A DNA stretch of 64,000 nucleotides, taken from Conus ventricosus. Its lineage: Eukaryota; Mollusca; Gastropoda; Neogastropoda; Conidae. Below are positions 1 through 11,939 of the stretch, piece by piece (the stretch's first letter is position 1; each line of letters starts with the position of its first letter). The DNA is taken from NCBI GenBank assembly GCA_018398815.1, contig CM031595.1, forward strand, positions 46,644,667-46,708,666, given 5' to 3'. A model generated the notes under the pieces. That model searched no databases. It saw only the letters and a program-made list of their open reading frames with translations, and was not told the origin of the DNA. The translations under genes were made by a program, and so were the position numbers.

Positions 1-599
1 GGGGGGGGGGGGTGTTGCTCAGTGCACTTGTGCAAAAGCACATTTTTGTTGAATTCCATCACAATCTAAAGCCCAGTATTCAGTAATCTGTTCTTGTTAT
101 TTTTTCCCCCGGTAGTTAGAAGACAAATCTTCTTGTATGTGATGCCTTCAGTTTAACAAAATTGTTGAAGTTTGGGTTGTTTTTTGCTTCACAATAAAAG
201 TTGATTATTTAGTGTGCATACCATACAGAATGAATTTATTTGTTCCTGAAGGTTTCAGTACTTTGTTTAGACTTGGAAAATCACTCTGTGCTCCTAATCC
301 ATGATGTTCTGTGGGTACAGTGAATTTAGGGAAAATTGTTTTAGCACTAAAGAATACCGAAGTACAGTTAGTCTGTTTGTTTGTTTTTTTTCCTCGTGTA
401 CCAGTTCACTATATGTGGGGTAAAATGGCTGTTTTGGATGGAGTGATGTCTTTGAATTTTTTCATTACTTTTACAGAATAGATAAGTTAAAAACAAATTT
501 TCTATTGAGGTTTCTTTATGGCAAGTGTGTATGTGTTGCGGAGTTACCTCTCTTGGCATGGTATTCTCATAGTCGTATAGCACAAAGTCATGCGGTAGG
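1..599. other. Non-coding flank with terminal poly-G
   Basis: The window opens with a run of 12 G, often a sign of a microsatellite or a contig artefact. The rest is AT-rich with no convincing ORF and no recognised repeat. It is probably intron or upstream DNA of the plus-strand gene whose exons lie at 2.1-4.2 kb. Confidence 0.5.
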
Positions 600-1217
600 C
601 TGGGCCTGTATGCACGTCAAACCCGATTAGCTTATTCGCGTTTAGGGCTTAAACGCGGTTAGCTATTCGGAGCTTAAACGCGGATAGCCCCTCTCCGGTT
701 TTGGTATGCACGATGCCCTATTCGCGATTGAATAGCTCTCCGCGTTTAGAGGGCAGGAAACGGCGCTCTATTTATAGATTCTTGGCAAAACCGGGGTGCA
801 GCAGGCACTGCTTTCGGTTTAGTCATACCCTCCTTCGTGGAACTTCCGCTGGTACGTGCTTCGTCGGTTTTCACGCAAGATTCTTGAATCATGCACACTC
901 GCTGGCCACTTTGCGACACAATTGATGAATACAAGGTCTGAATTATAAAAAAAAAAAAATCACACACACACACACGCACACACACACACTACTTTAAACT
1001 GTTCACTCTGGGGCGATCTACATAGAGACAAAGAATTTTTTTTCCAAATCAAAAGTGAAAAAAGCCAACCATCTAGAGTGATTAAACATCTTGATTTCGG
1101 GAATAAATCTTCAGTGCCGGAGAAGACTGGCAGTAAGTATGGGAAGCTACAAATGTGCACTATCATTAAAAAACAACAAATAATAATTGCGCTTGGAAAT
1201 GTGCTGGAAAGTGGGCG

Positions 1218-1255
<38 letters not shown>

Positions 1256-1553
1256 TTCGGAGCAGTAACAGTTCTAGGTCATCGTACAGGTCAAACGGGT
1301 TCTTTCTGTCACGAAAGATGCGGTTTCGTCGCAATTGCCGTCGCTGTCTCACTTGGAAAAACATCAATGCAGCCATATTTATCCGCGTTTAGGCTCGCTA
1401 TCGACCCCCGAGGCACCGATAACTTTATCCGCGTTTAGCCGAGTCGGATAGCTTATGCGGTCTGACGTGCATACCAAAATCTGCCGCCTATCCACCGAAT
1501 AGGCGCTATTCGCGGACAGCCCTCTATCCGGATCGACGTGCATACAGGCCCAG
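600..1553. mobile_element. Non-autonomous TIR DNA transposon, 954 bp
   Basis: A 19-bp perfect terminal inverted repeat, CTGGGCCTGTATGCACGTC, occurs at 600-618 and as its reverse complement at 1535-1553. Both flanks carry AGG (597-599 and 1554-1556), a possible 3-bp target duplication. Inside each end lie several copies of the motif CGCGTTTA or its complement (for example near 640, 675, 745, 1383 and 1428), giving dense subterminal repeats of the kind bound by transposases. No transposase ORF is present. The interior carries two AC tracts (961-988 and 1220-1252). The 3-bp duplication would fit PIF/Harbinger or CACTA-like families, but I cannot assign the superfamily. Confidence 0.75.
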
Positions 1554-2091
1554 AGGGTTAAGACTCTTTCTAGGCGATTTTTCCATCAGAGTTCCCTTCA
1601 TCATTTAGACACATTGCGTGTTAGATTCTTCGTCTATCACAGGTTCTGTCATCTCTAGAATAAGAATTGCCTATGGTCTGCCATTGGGAAAAGACTCGCT
1701 TGACTTACCTCAGAAGAATTCTGTCAGAAAGGGTTGGTTTTTTCTATAGTTAATGGTCAAGCTGATGGCAGTGTCCTTGGATTGAAGGTGGCATGTGCAT
1801 AAAAAATGAATTCTACTTTCTGCTAGAGTAACAAGTCACAGCTTTGTGGTGGGGTGCAGAGCATGACCCCATCGACTAAAGATTACATCATCTCAAAAAA
1901 AATTTTTGCTTGGATCTCATCGGTGATGAAATAACATTTATACAACTTTGTATACATACCACTGCTCTTCTGTTTCTTTTTCAAACTGATGCCCACTCTT
2001 GCTTTGATCTTCATTGTTTGTATGCATGCATCACTGAAAATGTATGGCCAGAGAGTGCCTCTTTATGGTAAACATTAATTATTGTGAACAG
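1554..2091. other. Unannotated stretch, probably intron
   Basis: No ORF, repeat or RNA signature is seen. It lies between the DNA transposon and the first candidate exon. Confidence 0.4.
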
Positions 2092-2212
2092 GGGAGACAG
2101 AGTCGGGCAGAATATGCGTGAAGTTTTGGTCTGATTACCGAGGACACCAACGTACAGGAGCTGGTTAGAACTGGTCCAGATGGCTGGCCAAGAGATTGAA
2201 GAATGTTCAAAG
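2092..2212 (+). CDS. Candidate internal exon (frame interrupted)
   Basis: The segment is bordered by an AG acceptor (ending 2091) and a strong donor AAG|GTAAGC after 2212. The last part reads in one frame as ELVQMAGQEIEECSK and ends in phase 0, which matches the phase-0 start of the exon at 2689. A stop codon (TGA near 2133) interrupts this frame in the 5' part, so either the true acceptor lies downstream of it, or there is a frameshift or sequence error. The product is not recognised; the visible residues look like an amphipathic helix. Confidence 0.4.
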
Positions 2213-2688
2213 GTAAGCTCTTGGTTCTGTGGGCAGGATTTGTCAGTATGGTGTGAGTGTGTGTAGGTATTAACGTTTCCGTCATTTCTTGTAATTCGGG
2301 TTACATGTTCCCTTGTTTTACATTGTCATGCACTCTCATGGTTTGCTTCCTTATATGTGCATACCTTAATGCATATATTCACAAGCATGTCTTTGGCAGC
2401 AGATTGAATGAAGGGAGGGGATGGAAGAAAAGTGTTACGAACACGAAGCAACTAAGCTTGTGACCCATGATGACATGTATGAAGGGTCGAGCTTTTAAAG
2501 ATGCAGATTGCTGTCTTAGTCAGTATCATGTACAGGCACCTGCATGATTTGATATATTTGGATGGTTAGACTTTTTCTCTTATTTTAGTTGAACATAGAA
2601 AAGTACCCAAGCATTTTGAGAATAAGCTACCATGCAACTACATTGGCAGTTTTCACTTTTTTCCCATTTTTTCCCCATTTTTTTGCAG

Positions 2689-2779
2689 TTCATGGAAAGT
2701 ATGACAGAAGTTATTCAACAAGGGCACTACTGAAGCAAATCGCGAACTGCAGAAAGAACAAGAGAGCAAGCTTACATTG
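2689..2779 (+). CDS. Candidate internal exon with 1-nt frameshift
   Basis: A pyrimidine-rich tract and TTTTGCAG acceptor end at 2688; a GTGAGT donor follows 2779. The first part reads FMESMTEVIQQGHY in phase 0. The last part reads EANRELQKEQESKLTL, also leaving in phase 0. The exon is 91 nt (30 codons plus 1), so the two phase-compatible halves are out of frame by exactly one base near 2731-2734. This suggests a one-base insertion (assembly error or a real mutation). The peptide is charged, helical and probably coiled-coil. A 77-bp offset copy of the exon end and donor follows at 2838-2867. Confidence 0.55.
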
Positions 2780-3890
2780 GTGAGTTTTCACTTTTTGGCC
2801 TTTTTTCCCCATTTTTTGCAGTTTGTTTCAGTTATCAAGAGAGCAAGCTTATGCATGAGGTGAGTATTTCAGAATTTTGGCCTTTTTTCCCAGTTTGTTT
2901 CAGTTATAAGGAGGAAGATGAATGTGGTACTTGTGTGTATACATGTCTCTTCATTGTTGGGAAAAAATTTTGATCTGTCTAAACCAATGCATTTAATAGT
3001 GTTCCTTTTTGCTTTCGATTCTGTGCCCCATCAATGACTTTACTGACAGGCTGCTCATTCCAGCCACCCCTATATAGCCATACCCAGACTGATCACAAGG
3101 AGCAGTCAGTATTAGGTCATCTTGAGGAAAATTTCCAGAGGAATCACTGCATTTCCGCTGCGCCTGTTCTTATCCAGCATACGCTGAATTTATAAGTCCC
3201 ATACTGAAAACTAACTGGTTGAGGTCAGTTTGACTCTTTTTCCTCCTATAACTGGTTAGTTTATACGAACAATAACTGCTTAGCTATGGACCAACGTGAG
3301 TGCTTCAGTTAGGGCAGTCAAATTCCACATATTAATGATTCAGACTGGACTTTAGCCCACTTCCACATAACTCTTGATGCTGGTTCAGCTGAAGATTTTA
3401 ATCTCAGGGCAGGAGAGGTTAGAGGTATTACAGACAGGATTTGAAAAAGGTTGTTCCTCGGGGCACCGTTTCTTTCACTCTAAAATTTGTTTGGTCTTCA
3501 TTGGAGGAAAACGCATTGCTTAGGAAGCATTAGTACCCTTAAGTTTTGCAACTCTATTGGAATGGATATTAGGGGTCAGTCACTGGTGTATTTGTTAGCA
3601 TCCTAGTTTCAAAGTGAGGTGACTGCAGGCAGAAATTGAAACAAATTTTTAAAAAGAATTGTTATCGAGCCCACTATAACGGGACAAACAGTGTCTTGTA
3701 ATTTGTTTGTTTGTCCCTGTAGTTTGGCGGACTCGCTAACAATTCTTTTCAAATTTGTTGGCATTCTAGTTTTGCAAGTTAAGTAAACCAAGTGTTCAAC
3801 TAGGATGTGACTCCAAATATGCACGAATTCATCCATTTCTGGAAATGCTTGGGAGAATGATTATTTTGCAACCTGTGCGTTTCTGGACAG
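2780..3890. other. Intron with partial exon-end duplication and foldback
   Basis: The intron lies between two phase-0 candidate exons. At 2838-2867 the exon end and donor recur 77 bp downstream (AGAGAGCAAGCTTA, then ATGAG|GTGAGT), giving a second possible 5' splice site. The inverted repeat at 3641-3759 is listed separately. No further exon is convincing, though a short one could be missed. Confidence 0.45.
3641..3759. repeat. Foldback hairpin, MITE-like
   Basis: The left arm (3641-3690) and right arm (3706-3759) are imperfect reverse complements. Shared blocks include AACAAATTT, AAAGAATTGTTA, CGAG and GGGACAAACA, with a short AT-rich loop of about 15 nt. The sequence could be a small foldback transposon remnant or an intronic hairpin. 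There is no coding content. Confidence 0.55.
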
Positions 3891-4211
3891 GGTGTGCTAC
3901 GGCAGATCCCCATGGTGAGCTCCATGATCAACTGGCTGGCTCCCATCAAGGAGGATGTCAAGGGGCGCAGCTTCAACCTGGCCTCGGGCAGAGTTCTGTC
4001 CACCGAGGAAACCTACAAGCACCACATGCAGATCCAGGAGGAGGGCACTCCGTTCTTAGCCCTGGGTCCTCGCACTTCCAGGACTTCCTCTGTGTCCAGC
4101 TCCATCTCTGTGAAAACTGAGGGCTCAGGGAGGCATCCTTTGGGGTCCAGTTCCAGTTCAGTGCAGCACGATCATTTAGGTTCTGGTGCTTCAGTCGCAG
4201 CAACCAAATGA
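3891..4211 (+). CDS. C-terminal exon of an unrecognised protein
   Basis: The acceptor TTCTGGACAG ends at 3890. The exon is open in phase 0 for 106 codons and ends with TGA at 4209-4211. It begins GVLRQIPMVSSMINWLAPIK, continues with a charged segment rich in K, E and H, and ends in a low-complexity serine-rich tail (SRTSSVSSSISVKTEGSG and a later run of five serines), typical of a disordered, phosphorylatable C-terminus. GC content and codon use are clearly higher than in the flanking DNA, which supports real coding. I do not recognise the family. Its neighbours are the candidate exons at 2092 and 2689, with compatible splice phases. Confidence 0.75.
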   Translation, partial: GVLRQIPMVSSMINWLAPIKEDVKGRSFNLASGRVLSTEETYKHHMQIQEEGTPFLALGPRTSRTSSVSSSISVKTEGSGRHPLGSSSSSVQHDHLGSGASVAATK

Positions 4212-4819
4212 CAATGTGGACAGAGTGAAAGTTATTGACAATTTTTCTTTCGTTCTTTATTGAACTTATCATGGCGCCTGACCAGAAAATGTGCAAGGAC
4301 AACCCACAATGTAATTCTGCATTGGAGCTTTCTGTTCAGTTGTGGAAGTGATGTTGGTGCAGACAATTTGCCGTCTGTATGTGAAACATTTTGTTTTGGT
4401 GTGTGCAGGGTGGAGTGTGGTAAAACTGACAGGGTGTATTTACAGAGTCTACACTGAAGTTGCAAATGTATTCGTAAAAAGTGATTATTGTACATGATAG
4501 TTGTGTATTTATTGCTGTAGACATTTATGGTCTTTAATGGAATGCATTTGTGGAACTTGAACTAACATTCTTTCATTGTGATAGCACAGGTGGCACAGTC
4601 ACCCAAAGGAGGATAGTGAGGTGGCTGAAAAACACATAGCAATACAAGTAGCTCCAACACTATCTGACTCTTATTGTGCGCTGCCGTCACAGCATGAATT
4701 GTCAGTGAACAACCAGTTTTACTGTTAAACCTTTGCAAGCCATTGCTCAAGTGGTTTTGCCAGAGTGGAATGAGCAATTTGTTTCACTATTTAGTCCATG
4801 AAAACGCAAAGGCAGATTA
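4212..4819 (+). other. Probable 3' UTR and downstream DNA
   Basis: AT-rich sequence follows the stop at 4211 and contains no further ORF. I see no clear AATAAA in the first 350 bases, so the polyadenylation site is not placed. The LINE fragment begins at about 4820. Confidence 0.4.
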
Positions 4820-6110
4820 ACCGTTCTCTCTTCAGACTCCTCTCGGCATCCTTCCATCTTCGGGAGATGATCGTGTAGCGTCCGTACCTTGGTTTGTCTG
4901 CACTTCCGTGAGGGGCTGTACAGTCCGACTTGCATTTGCTGTACATGAACTGGGAAGGCTTTAGTTGAAGCAGACTGTGCTGGGCATGTTCTTGTGGAAT
5001 GAGGTGACAACTGCAAACGCGTGTGGGTGGCAGCCAATCTCCTGCAGTAGCCTGAAAAGTCCGCTCCAGCTGACCAGCAGGGCAAACGCATTTGTCAGAT
5101 CCATGAAGGTGATGTAAAGGGGCAACTGCTGCTCATGACACGTCTCCTGCAGCTGGTGTAGTGAGAAGATCATGTTGACTGGCTGGCTCTGAAGCCACTG
5201 GGACTCTTGGTAGACACGGAAGGCTGGTGGCGCGTCGGGGCGACTCGGGTGAACACTTTCCCAACGATGCTGAGGAGGGATATGTCCCAGTAGTAGTTGC
5301 AATCTGTGGTCTCCTTTGTTCTTGTACAAGGTTTCCCACTTTTCAGGACTTCTGGTGGGATGCCATCACTCCCAGGGCCTTCCCACAAGTTAGGTGGCCT
5401 GTGGCTTTTCTGAGCTCTTCAGTTGTGGGCGGTGTGTCTAGCTCCTCCATGACAGGCAGGTCTGAGATGGTGTCGAGGGTGGAGTCTGTGATGACGTTCT
5501 GGATAACATATAACTCGAGGTACTGCTCAACCCATCACTGCAGCTGTGTTCCCTGGCTTGTGATGACTTCAGCTGTCTGGGACTTGAGGGGGGCGGACTT
5601 GGCAGTCACTGGGCCTGTCACCTTTTCCATGCCCTCGTATGTCTTGCATCCTCCGTCTTGGCAGCTGTCTGTACACTGCAGCAAAGGTTCAGCCAGTTGG
5701 TGTTGGCACAGTGGAGGGAAACTGCTGTGCACTTTTCTTGTAGTAGACTGGGGCTAGGAGCAGTCTTGTGAGCCAGGAGGCTCCATATCCTCCCAGTGGG
5801 CTTCATGCCAGTCAGCATTTTTGTGTTCCTCCTCCTTCCTGTAGGCAGTGATGTACACGGCATCTAGGAGGCAGGACCACTTGGAGTCGATGGTGTCATC
5901 AGGCGTCTTCTCAGTGAGGGTTTCTTCCAGTTTACTGTTGTACCGAGGTCTCTGAATTGTTAGCAAAGCAGGTGGTGGTGCATGGGCAACTTCTTTGCTG
6001 TTAAAACCACCTTGCTGGCTATGAGGGAGTGATCTGTTGCGCATGCAATCCATGCTGTGTCTGGTATAAAAGATACTGTGTATAATAGAACCATATTTGT
6101 GAATACAAAT
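4820..6110 (-). mobile_element. LINE ORF2 fragment (endonuclease end, linker, RT fingers/palm), decayed
   Basis: Reading down the minus strand, three blocks resemble a non-LTR retrotransposon ORF2. First is the tail of an APE-type endonuclease, with a T-DH motif (ATDHSLIASK) near 6030. Second is the endonuclease-RT linker (5970-5640). Third is the RT start with GSDGIPPEVLKSGKP near 5370, then YKNKGD and similar (5330), ESQ plus a degraded fingers block (5190), and LYITFMDLTNAFALL (5110), which is the first palm motif with its aspartate. Several frameshifts separate the blocks, and the YxDD motif and everything after it are missing. It is a dead 5'- and 3'-truncated copy. The clade is not certain. 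Confidence 0.8.
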
Positions 6111-8228
6111 TTTCCTTTTTTTGTAAGATAAGTGTCCAGTGTATAATCTAGGTCATGCAGTGTATAATCTGTCTCCAAGGCTTGCCAGCGCATACACAAA
6201 ACAAAGTGGTGTAGCAAATCGCAACTATATCAGCTGTTGCATGCATTTTTCAAACTAAACAGGAGTAAGCTGGAGCCAGAAAACCTCACAAAAATGTGTA
6301 TACCTTGGATGAAACTACGCCAGACCTCCCCATCTAGCAATGCCAGCCACTATACCTCCCCCCATGAATTTCACGATGGGTGGGTGGCTGTGCCACCTAT
6401 TTATTTCATGGTATGAAAAGGATCTATTATATTTACATGTTATTCCATTCATTTCTCTGGCTTAATTTATGATTTTAGCGACGTACTGGGAGCAGATGGA
6501 TTGTAGGCGTCTTGTCTGGGGCTCTGTGTAAAAATTGTGTACTCCACATTCTGTGATTGTCAGGTTTTTTCCTTCCTTATGAGACTGCCTCTAAGTTGTA
6601 CTTTTTTTTTTCTCCCTCTGCTCTTGAAACAAAATCAATAGTAGTCTTTTAGGCATTGTGTAATTCTGTAGACAAATGGAATACAGCAGTTTTTCCAGTA
6701 TGTGGTTGAATCGATCTTTCAAACATTTGGTAGTGTCTTTGGATGAACATGATTCTGCATGATTTCTCTGAATGTGCTTCAAATCGTGCAAGTCGAGGAA
6801 AAGGCAGTAAAGCTCCTGGTCTGTTGATTTTGTTGTACATGATTCCTCCACGCTCAGATGCATTTTTAATAGCAGTCTTTTATATCTCGCTTGAACAAAG
6901 CGTTGGGGATTTGGGTTTTTGACAAGTTGAATCTCGAAGCAATATCCATTTAAAGAAATTAGGTACAAGCCAGCCTTCAAATTAAATTCATTGTGCCGGA
7001 GGACAGGATATTCATGGAAATGGTGAAAAATTCTGCCTGGCTGGGGCCAGTACAGCTTTGTTAGTTTTCACCACCAAACTCTGCCATCCATGGAATGTTG
7101 CCGCATAAGCTTTGTGGAAATTTGCAGCTGACATCAAGGCCATTCTTAATTGAACACACTTGGTTTGCAAATCTAGAACCATAGTCTCTCGGACTGCGAT
7201 CACAATCTGGTAAGAAGTGACAAAGACCTTGGGACTGATTTTTTAAAAGTGAACAATGTTTCTAAAGGGGAATCCAATTTGCACCGATACTGCTCACTGG
7301 TGCTCTAGATATAATAACTAATTAAGCTTACTGAATTTGGAACCATTTTAATAGATGCTGTGAAACGATTATATTTTTCTTTGTATAAAGATATCCAGAG
7401 CACTGTATATTTTGACCATTCAGTATGAAAATGCTTACCAGAAAATCGAGAATGGAAATTTGTCGCCAACCACCGACAGTTGTCCATCTCAGGAGTTGAT
7501 TTGCATTATAGGAGAGCTTGCATATGGTTTTTCTTCGAACAAAACCAAAGAATTCCCAGAACATGTTAAACAATTCTTTTCCCCTCAGCAAGGATCGATC
7601 TTGGGTTGCAAACTAAGTCGGGCAGTGAAGAACAGACGAGATTACCAAAATTAAGTTCAATTACAGAAAAACTTTGTATGTAATTAGAACAGACTTGGGC
7701 ACTTGATGCAATCTCCCTTGAACTATGTTAAGGAGAAATGATGCTGCAGATCCACAATGCCCTCTGGTGGCCAGTGTGGAGTATGTTTTTGTTCTTAATG
7801 TCAACAGGCATTCCAAATCAAGCATTAATTATCCAGTGGCGTTTCAGAAGCACTGAACAGGAGGCTAGAGTATACCCCTCAAAGTTTGCTATGGAAACAA
7901 ATATTTTTCCTAAAAAGAATAAACTTTGGCACTGTCAGAAAGGCGATGGGTTTAACAGGCAAGCTCATGTACAGCATATTTCAGCTAAAACGGTAAGTGC
8001 ACCTAAGGCCTTTCTCTCTGCCTTTAATGGGTTTATCCAAATGTATTTATACTCATTTTTGTGAAGATATCCTTGGTGAATTTTGAGGGGTATATTATGG
8101 AGGACGGTGTTTCTGCATAGTGCTGTGACAAGGCACTCCTTACCCAGTCACTTTGTGGGAAGTAACTGAACAAAGGAAATAAAATCTTTTTTAAAGGAGA
8201 GAAGTGTTATTTTGGGTGCTGTATAGCA
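6111..8228. other. Non-coding DNA, no feature recognised
   Basis: The ORFs here are short and lack family motifs or splice support. There are no tandem repeats beyond short homopolymers (for example at 6602). Confidence 0.4.
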
Positions 8229-9088
8229 TTATTCCACACACCTAGTTATCTTATGGCATGTCCTTTGCGACAGTAAGCATCTCTGAACACACATTCTGGC
8301 AATCTGCTCATAGCCAGCAAGTGTAGCTAGCACACGCTGGATTTCACATACTGTCATACCCAGTGCACAAACAAAATGATACATACATTCATAAATAACA
8401 AATGGACATAAACCCAACTGCACAAGATAAACCCCAGCTTGGCAGCTAATCCTGCGACTCGCTGCCTCAATCATCTGTGATGGAGCAAGCTTGTCAAGAC
8501 ATGGCAAGCAGTTCAAAACCACCAGCGAGACCTTGCAACCTATATTTCACTGAAAGGGCATCAGGGAAATAAGGTCGAGAGAAATTACCACCTTCTACGA
8601 CAAGTCTTTGGCTGTTTTTCATCTCAAGCTTGGAAAATGAGACGAGCAACAGGAGCCCATTCCTTCGAGATGAGACTCGGTACGTTTGGGTGTGCATCCC
8701 ACATTTGACTGCCTGTCCATTCTTCAGGACACAGTGGATAATGGCTATCCCAGCAGCAGTCCCATAAGTCTGACAATGGACTGGACTCCTTTCTGACAAT
8801 GCTGCACTGTACGACAGGAGGTAATGAAGAGTGACCTCCCATGCAGATGGTCATAGTATAATGGCGGTGGTCATAACGTTTACGATCACAATGAAAGTGA
8901 TGTTTACGAGCAGAAAATGTTCCTGCAGAATGGAATGTGCACACACAAAAATGAGGGCATTTAATGTCAAACTTTTTCCTTGCAGCATTGTCTGCTCTGA
9001 ACACAGCCTTTAAGTACCTTGTAAACAAGCCTTTCAAAGTTGATCTGTCCACAGCATATGACCCTTTTTTTTTATCTGCCGCCTGCAA
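8229..9088 (-). other. Cluster of overlapping minus-strand ORFs, coding status unclear
   Basis: Three overlapping minus-strand ORFs (9088-8624, 8799-8494, 8522-8229) of 154, 101 and 97 codons lie in a row in shifting frames. They contain many cysteines and histidines but no motif I can name. The layout could be an old protein-coding element broken by indels, or chance. Plus-strand frames are partly open too, which weakens the case. Confidence 0.2.
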
Positions 9089-11274
9089 AGTTATCTACCT
9101 CAGGTAGAATCACTTGCCCATCAGTCTGCAATAATCTTAAATTCTATACAGTAACGAGTGACAAAGAAATGAGAAAACACTGCGTGCACGGTCCTTATAC
9201 ATTCTATGTGAAATACACTTGCTCTTGCACACATGCACTCACTTGCAATAACAGATCTTCTAACCTAGTCTTGCACAGATTCTCTAGCATGCACAAGCGT
9301 GTTACCCTGAGAGTCAGTTGCTCTGTTGTCTGTTAGTACGTGTCGTTTTCAGTGAATCAGAAAGCTGAAAACGGCAGATAAGGGGGGCAACTTTCATCCC
9401 TTCAGTATGCTGCACTCGTGCTTTTTAAAAGACATTTTTTCAGCCCATTGTCATTTGGTACTTTGTCACAAAGAGACTAAAAGCAGACAACGTGTACTCC
9501 GATCTGACTGTCCAATGCTTTACCACTTGATGCAATATGATTTTGATGTGGATGTCACAAAAGGTCACTTGATATGGTAGTTTTGCAAAGCGGAAATGTG
9601 CATGTCTATCGGCAAAATAACGCTGAACTTTTACTTCTCTGCAGCAATGATACTGCCCTTTTCCAGCAGGCAGGACACACCATTCACTTCTTTCCTGACA
9701 AAAGAGATCACTTGCCCCGGGGAAATAAGGCAAACGTTACTGTCCTCCTGTGGTCCAATTGTTTTCCTTGCAAACAGACCATGGCACAATACTTCGCGTA
9801 ACTGTTTTTGCCCATGCTGGGTAAAAAGTATTTCAGGGCCTGGAATCATCATCAAGTCTTGAGACACGTAGTGAATTTCTAATCCATTTTACAGCAAATT
9901 TCCAATCCATACTAAATGTATCACAGAAACGATTTCCCATCCACTTTATCTAGTACTTCTAACATGGAAACATTTATGTCCGAGATGCTAATAACATGAA
10001 TTGGAAATTTCTCACACGACTTTAGGCTCGGCAACAGTTTATGTAAAAGACGGTTATGATGTGTTCACATAAGCAGGGTGTTCGTACAACAGAGTACAAT
10101 GGGATGAAAGGAAGCGTGTGTGGATGCAGGCTGGCATCTACTGTGCAGGTAGGCCCCGAATCTGAAACATTTTCTAGAATCTTCATTACACTTTCCAAAT
10201 GGAAAGTGGGTTCCTTCTGTCAAGGCAGGCAGCAATATGGAGCAGTTCAGCCACTGGGTGACCTACAGAGAGGCCAACACTATCATCCACAACCAAGATC
10301 AAAACCAGTGGAGGAGAAGGCTGGGTGCAGACAGTGGTGCTGATCCAATCCATCGGTTTCAGAGATATCAGCAAACAATCCTCTTCAGACTGAGAGGTGG
10401 CCACTGCTGACTGCTGAACCATCTAAGCCGAATGAAGATTGCCTGCACAAATGAATGTCCGTGTGACGCTTGATCTCAGACCCCAGAACACATTTCCAAC
10501 ACTGTCCAGCCCATTATGTTTCTACAGTGTCAAATCTGACCAGAGGGTGGCAGAACTGCAGACACAGCTTTAGGGCAACTGTAAAGACCTTGAGAAAACT
10601 TTCATCAAGGCGACAGGATTGAAGATCTGATGCAACCCAAAAAATCAGCTGCAGAAGAAGAGTTCCTTCAATGACCCAGTGCAGATGGGATGTATCTCTG
10701 AGATGTCGTCTCTAATCACAATGAACTTTCAGTAGCAGGTGAAAAGAATCGACAACACATCCAATAACATTAATAAATAAATACTAAAACGAAGAAAAAG
10801 AAAATAAAATGAATAATAAATAATAGGCCCTTCATGTTTTGCTCCCACCCACAGCAATGCCCGCAGCGAGTTCATGGAAGTTAACAAGTTCAGTGGGACC
10901 GTTTTTGAAGAAAACGTGGTAAATGGACTTGGTGGATGGAGTGGGGAGGGGTAAGAGTAGGGAGAGGGTGTCGACATTCACGCATTCTAGCTCCATGACT
11001 AAGCAAGTAAGAGTAGGTCACAGCTTCCAACCTTCTCGAATTTTTCTGGAATTTCCCCGATTTGGAAATCATTTCCCCAAAACCGAATTTTCTGCCAATG
11101 TCTAGAGTTTTAAAATTTTGTTTTCAACAGGTGGGTTTGGGAGGTCATTTTTAAATAAGTGTAAGGTGACCTCCCTCCGCCTTTCTACTCCCCCCCCCCC
11201 CCTTTCTCTCTCCCTTTATTTCACAAACGGCAATCAAGGTTATTAATCTACGTCAACTTTCCGTCTCTCCCCCT
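9089..11274. other. Non-coding DNA, no feature recognised
   Basis: Minus-strand ORFs at 9440-9867 and the stretch at 10056-10422 have no recognised motifs. A C-run lies near 11190-11202. Nothing else is supported. Confidence 0.35.
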
Positions 11275-11295
11275 CATCCCTCTCAAACCGCTCGC

Positions 11296-11332
11296 TCACA
11301 CACACACACCACACACACACCACACACACAAA
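11296..11332. repeat. Interrupted (AC)n microsatellite
   Basis: CA dinucleotides are broken by CACC steps. Confidence 0.85.
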
Positions 11333-11689
11333 CGCATCCTTCACTCTTCCTGCAGTCTGTCAAGAGCTCCCTTTAAAATCGGCCAACTTTGGTAACAATG
11401 ACATGGAGAATGTTGCCACGCAGGTAGCCCCTCTCGCCTCTACCTTCCTTTGCTAGTCTCATGCGCAGGTGATCCGGTTCCCCCTCCTTCCTCCCTTCCA
11501 CCTACCCCCCTCCCCACCCGAACTCTGCCGTCGCGCGATCTACCCATGTACTTGTGTCTCACACATGCAGGCCATGTAGCTTTATTAATCAGCATGAAGG
11601 CTAAACAAAATCAATGCCAGCCGCTAACATACAGTGTTCTCAAATCTTCTACCCAAAACCTTTACACTGTAGGTGGTGGGGAATGATTA

Positions 11690-11905
11690 ATCCCCCTTCC
11701 TCCCCTCTTTGTCTGTAGTGACACAAATCAAAACGGAAACTGGATACGTAGTTTAGCTCACAAAAAGGTGAACGGCAGTCTGCTCCCTTCACTGCTCTCC
11801 ACAGATGGCTGTAAGGGAGAAAGGCAGGGCTCGAACCCACGCACTTCTCACACGTTGGATTAACAGGCGAACGTCTTAACCATTCTGCCACCTTTCTTCC
11901 TACAG
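11690..11905 (-). mobile_element. tRNA-derived SINE
   Basis: The minus strand from about 11895 reads GGTGGCAGAATGGTTAAGAC, an A-box-like tRNA head. About 45 nt later comes GTGGGTTCGAGCCC (11824-11836), a near-perfect B box. A tRNA-unrelated body follows, passing GAGCAGTGAAGGGAGCAG and reaching a purine-rich end near 11690. The head resembles a long-variable-arm or Leu-like tRNA, but the acceptor stem does not pair, so this is a retroposon and not a tRNA gene. It differs from the SINE family at 48.6 and 56.5 kb. Confidence 0.65.
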
Positions 11906-11939
11906 ATCTCGCAGACATACTGTCGGAAAAGTCTACATT

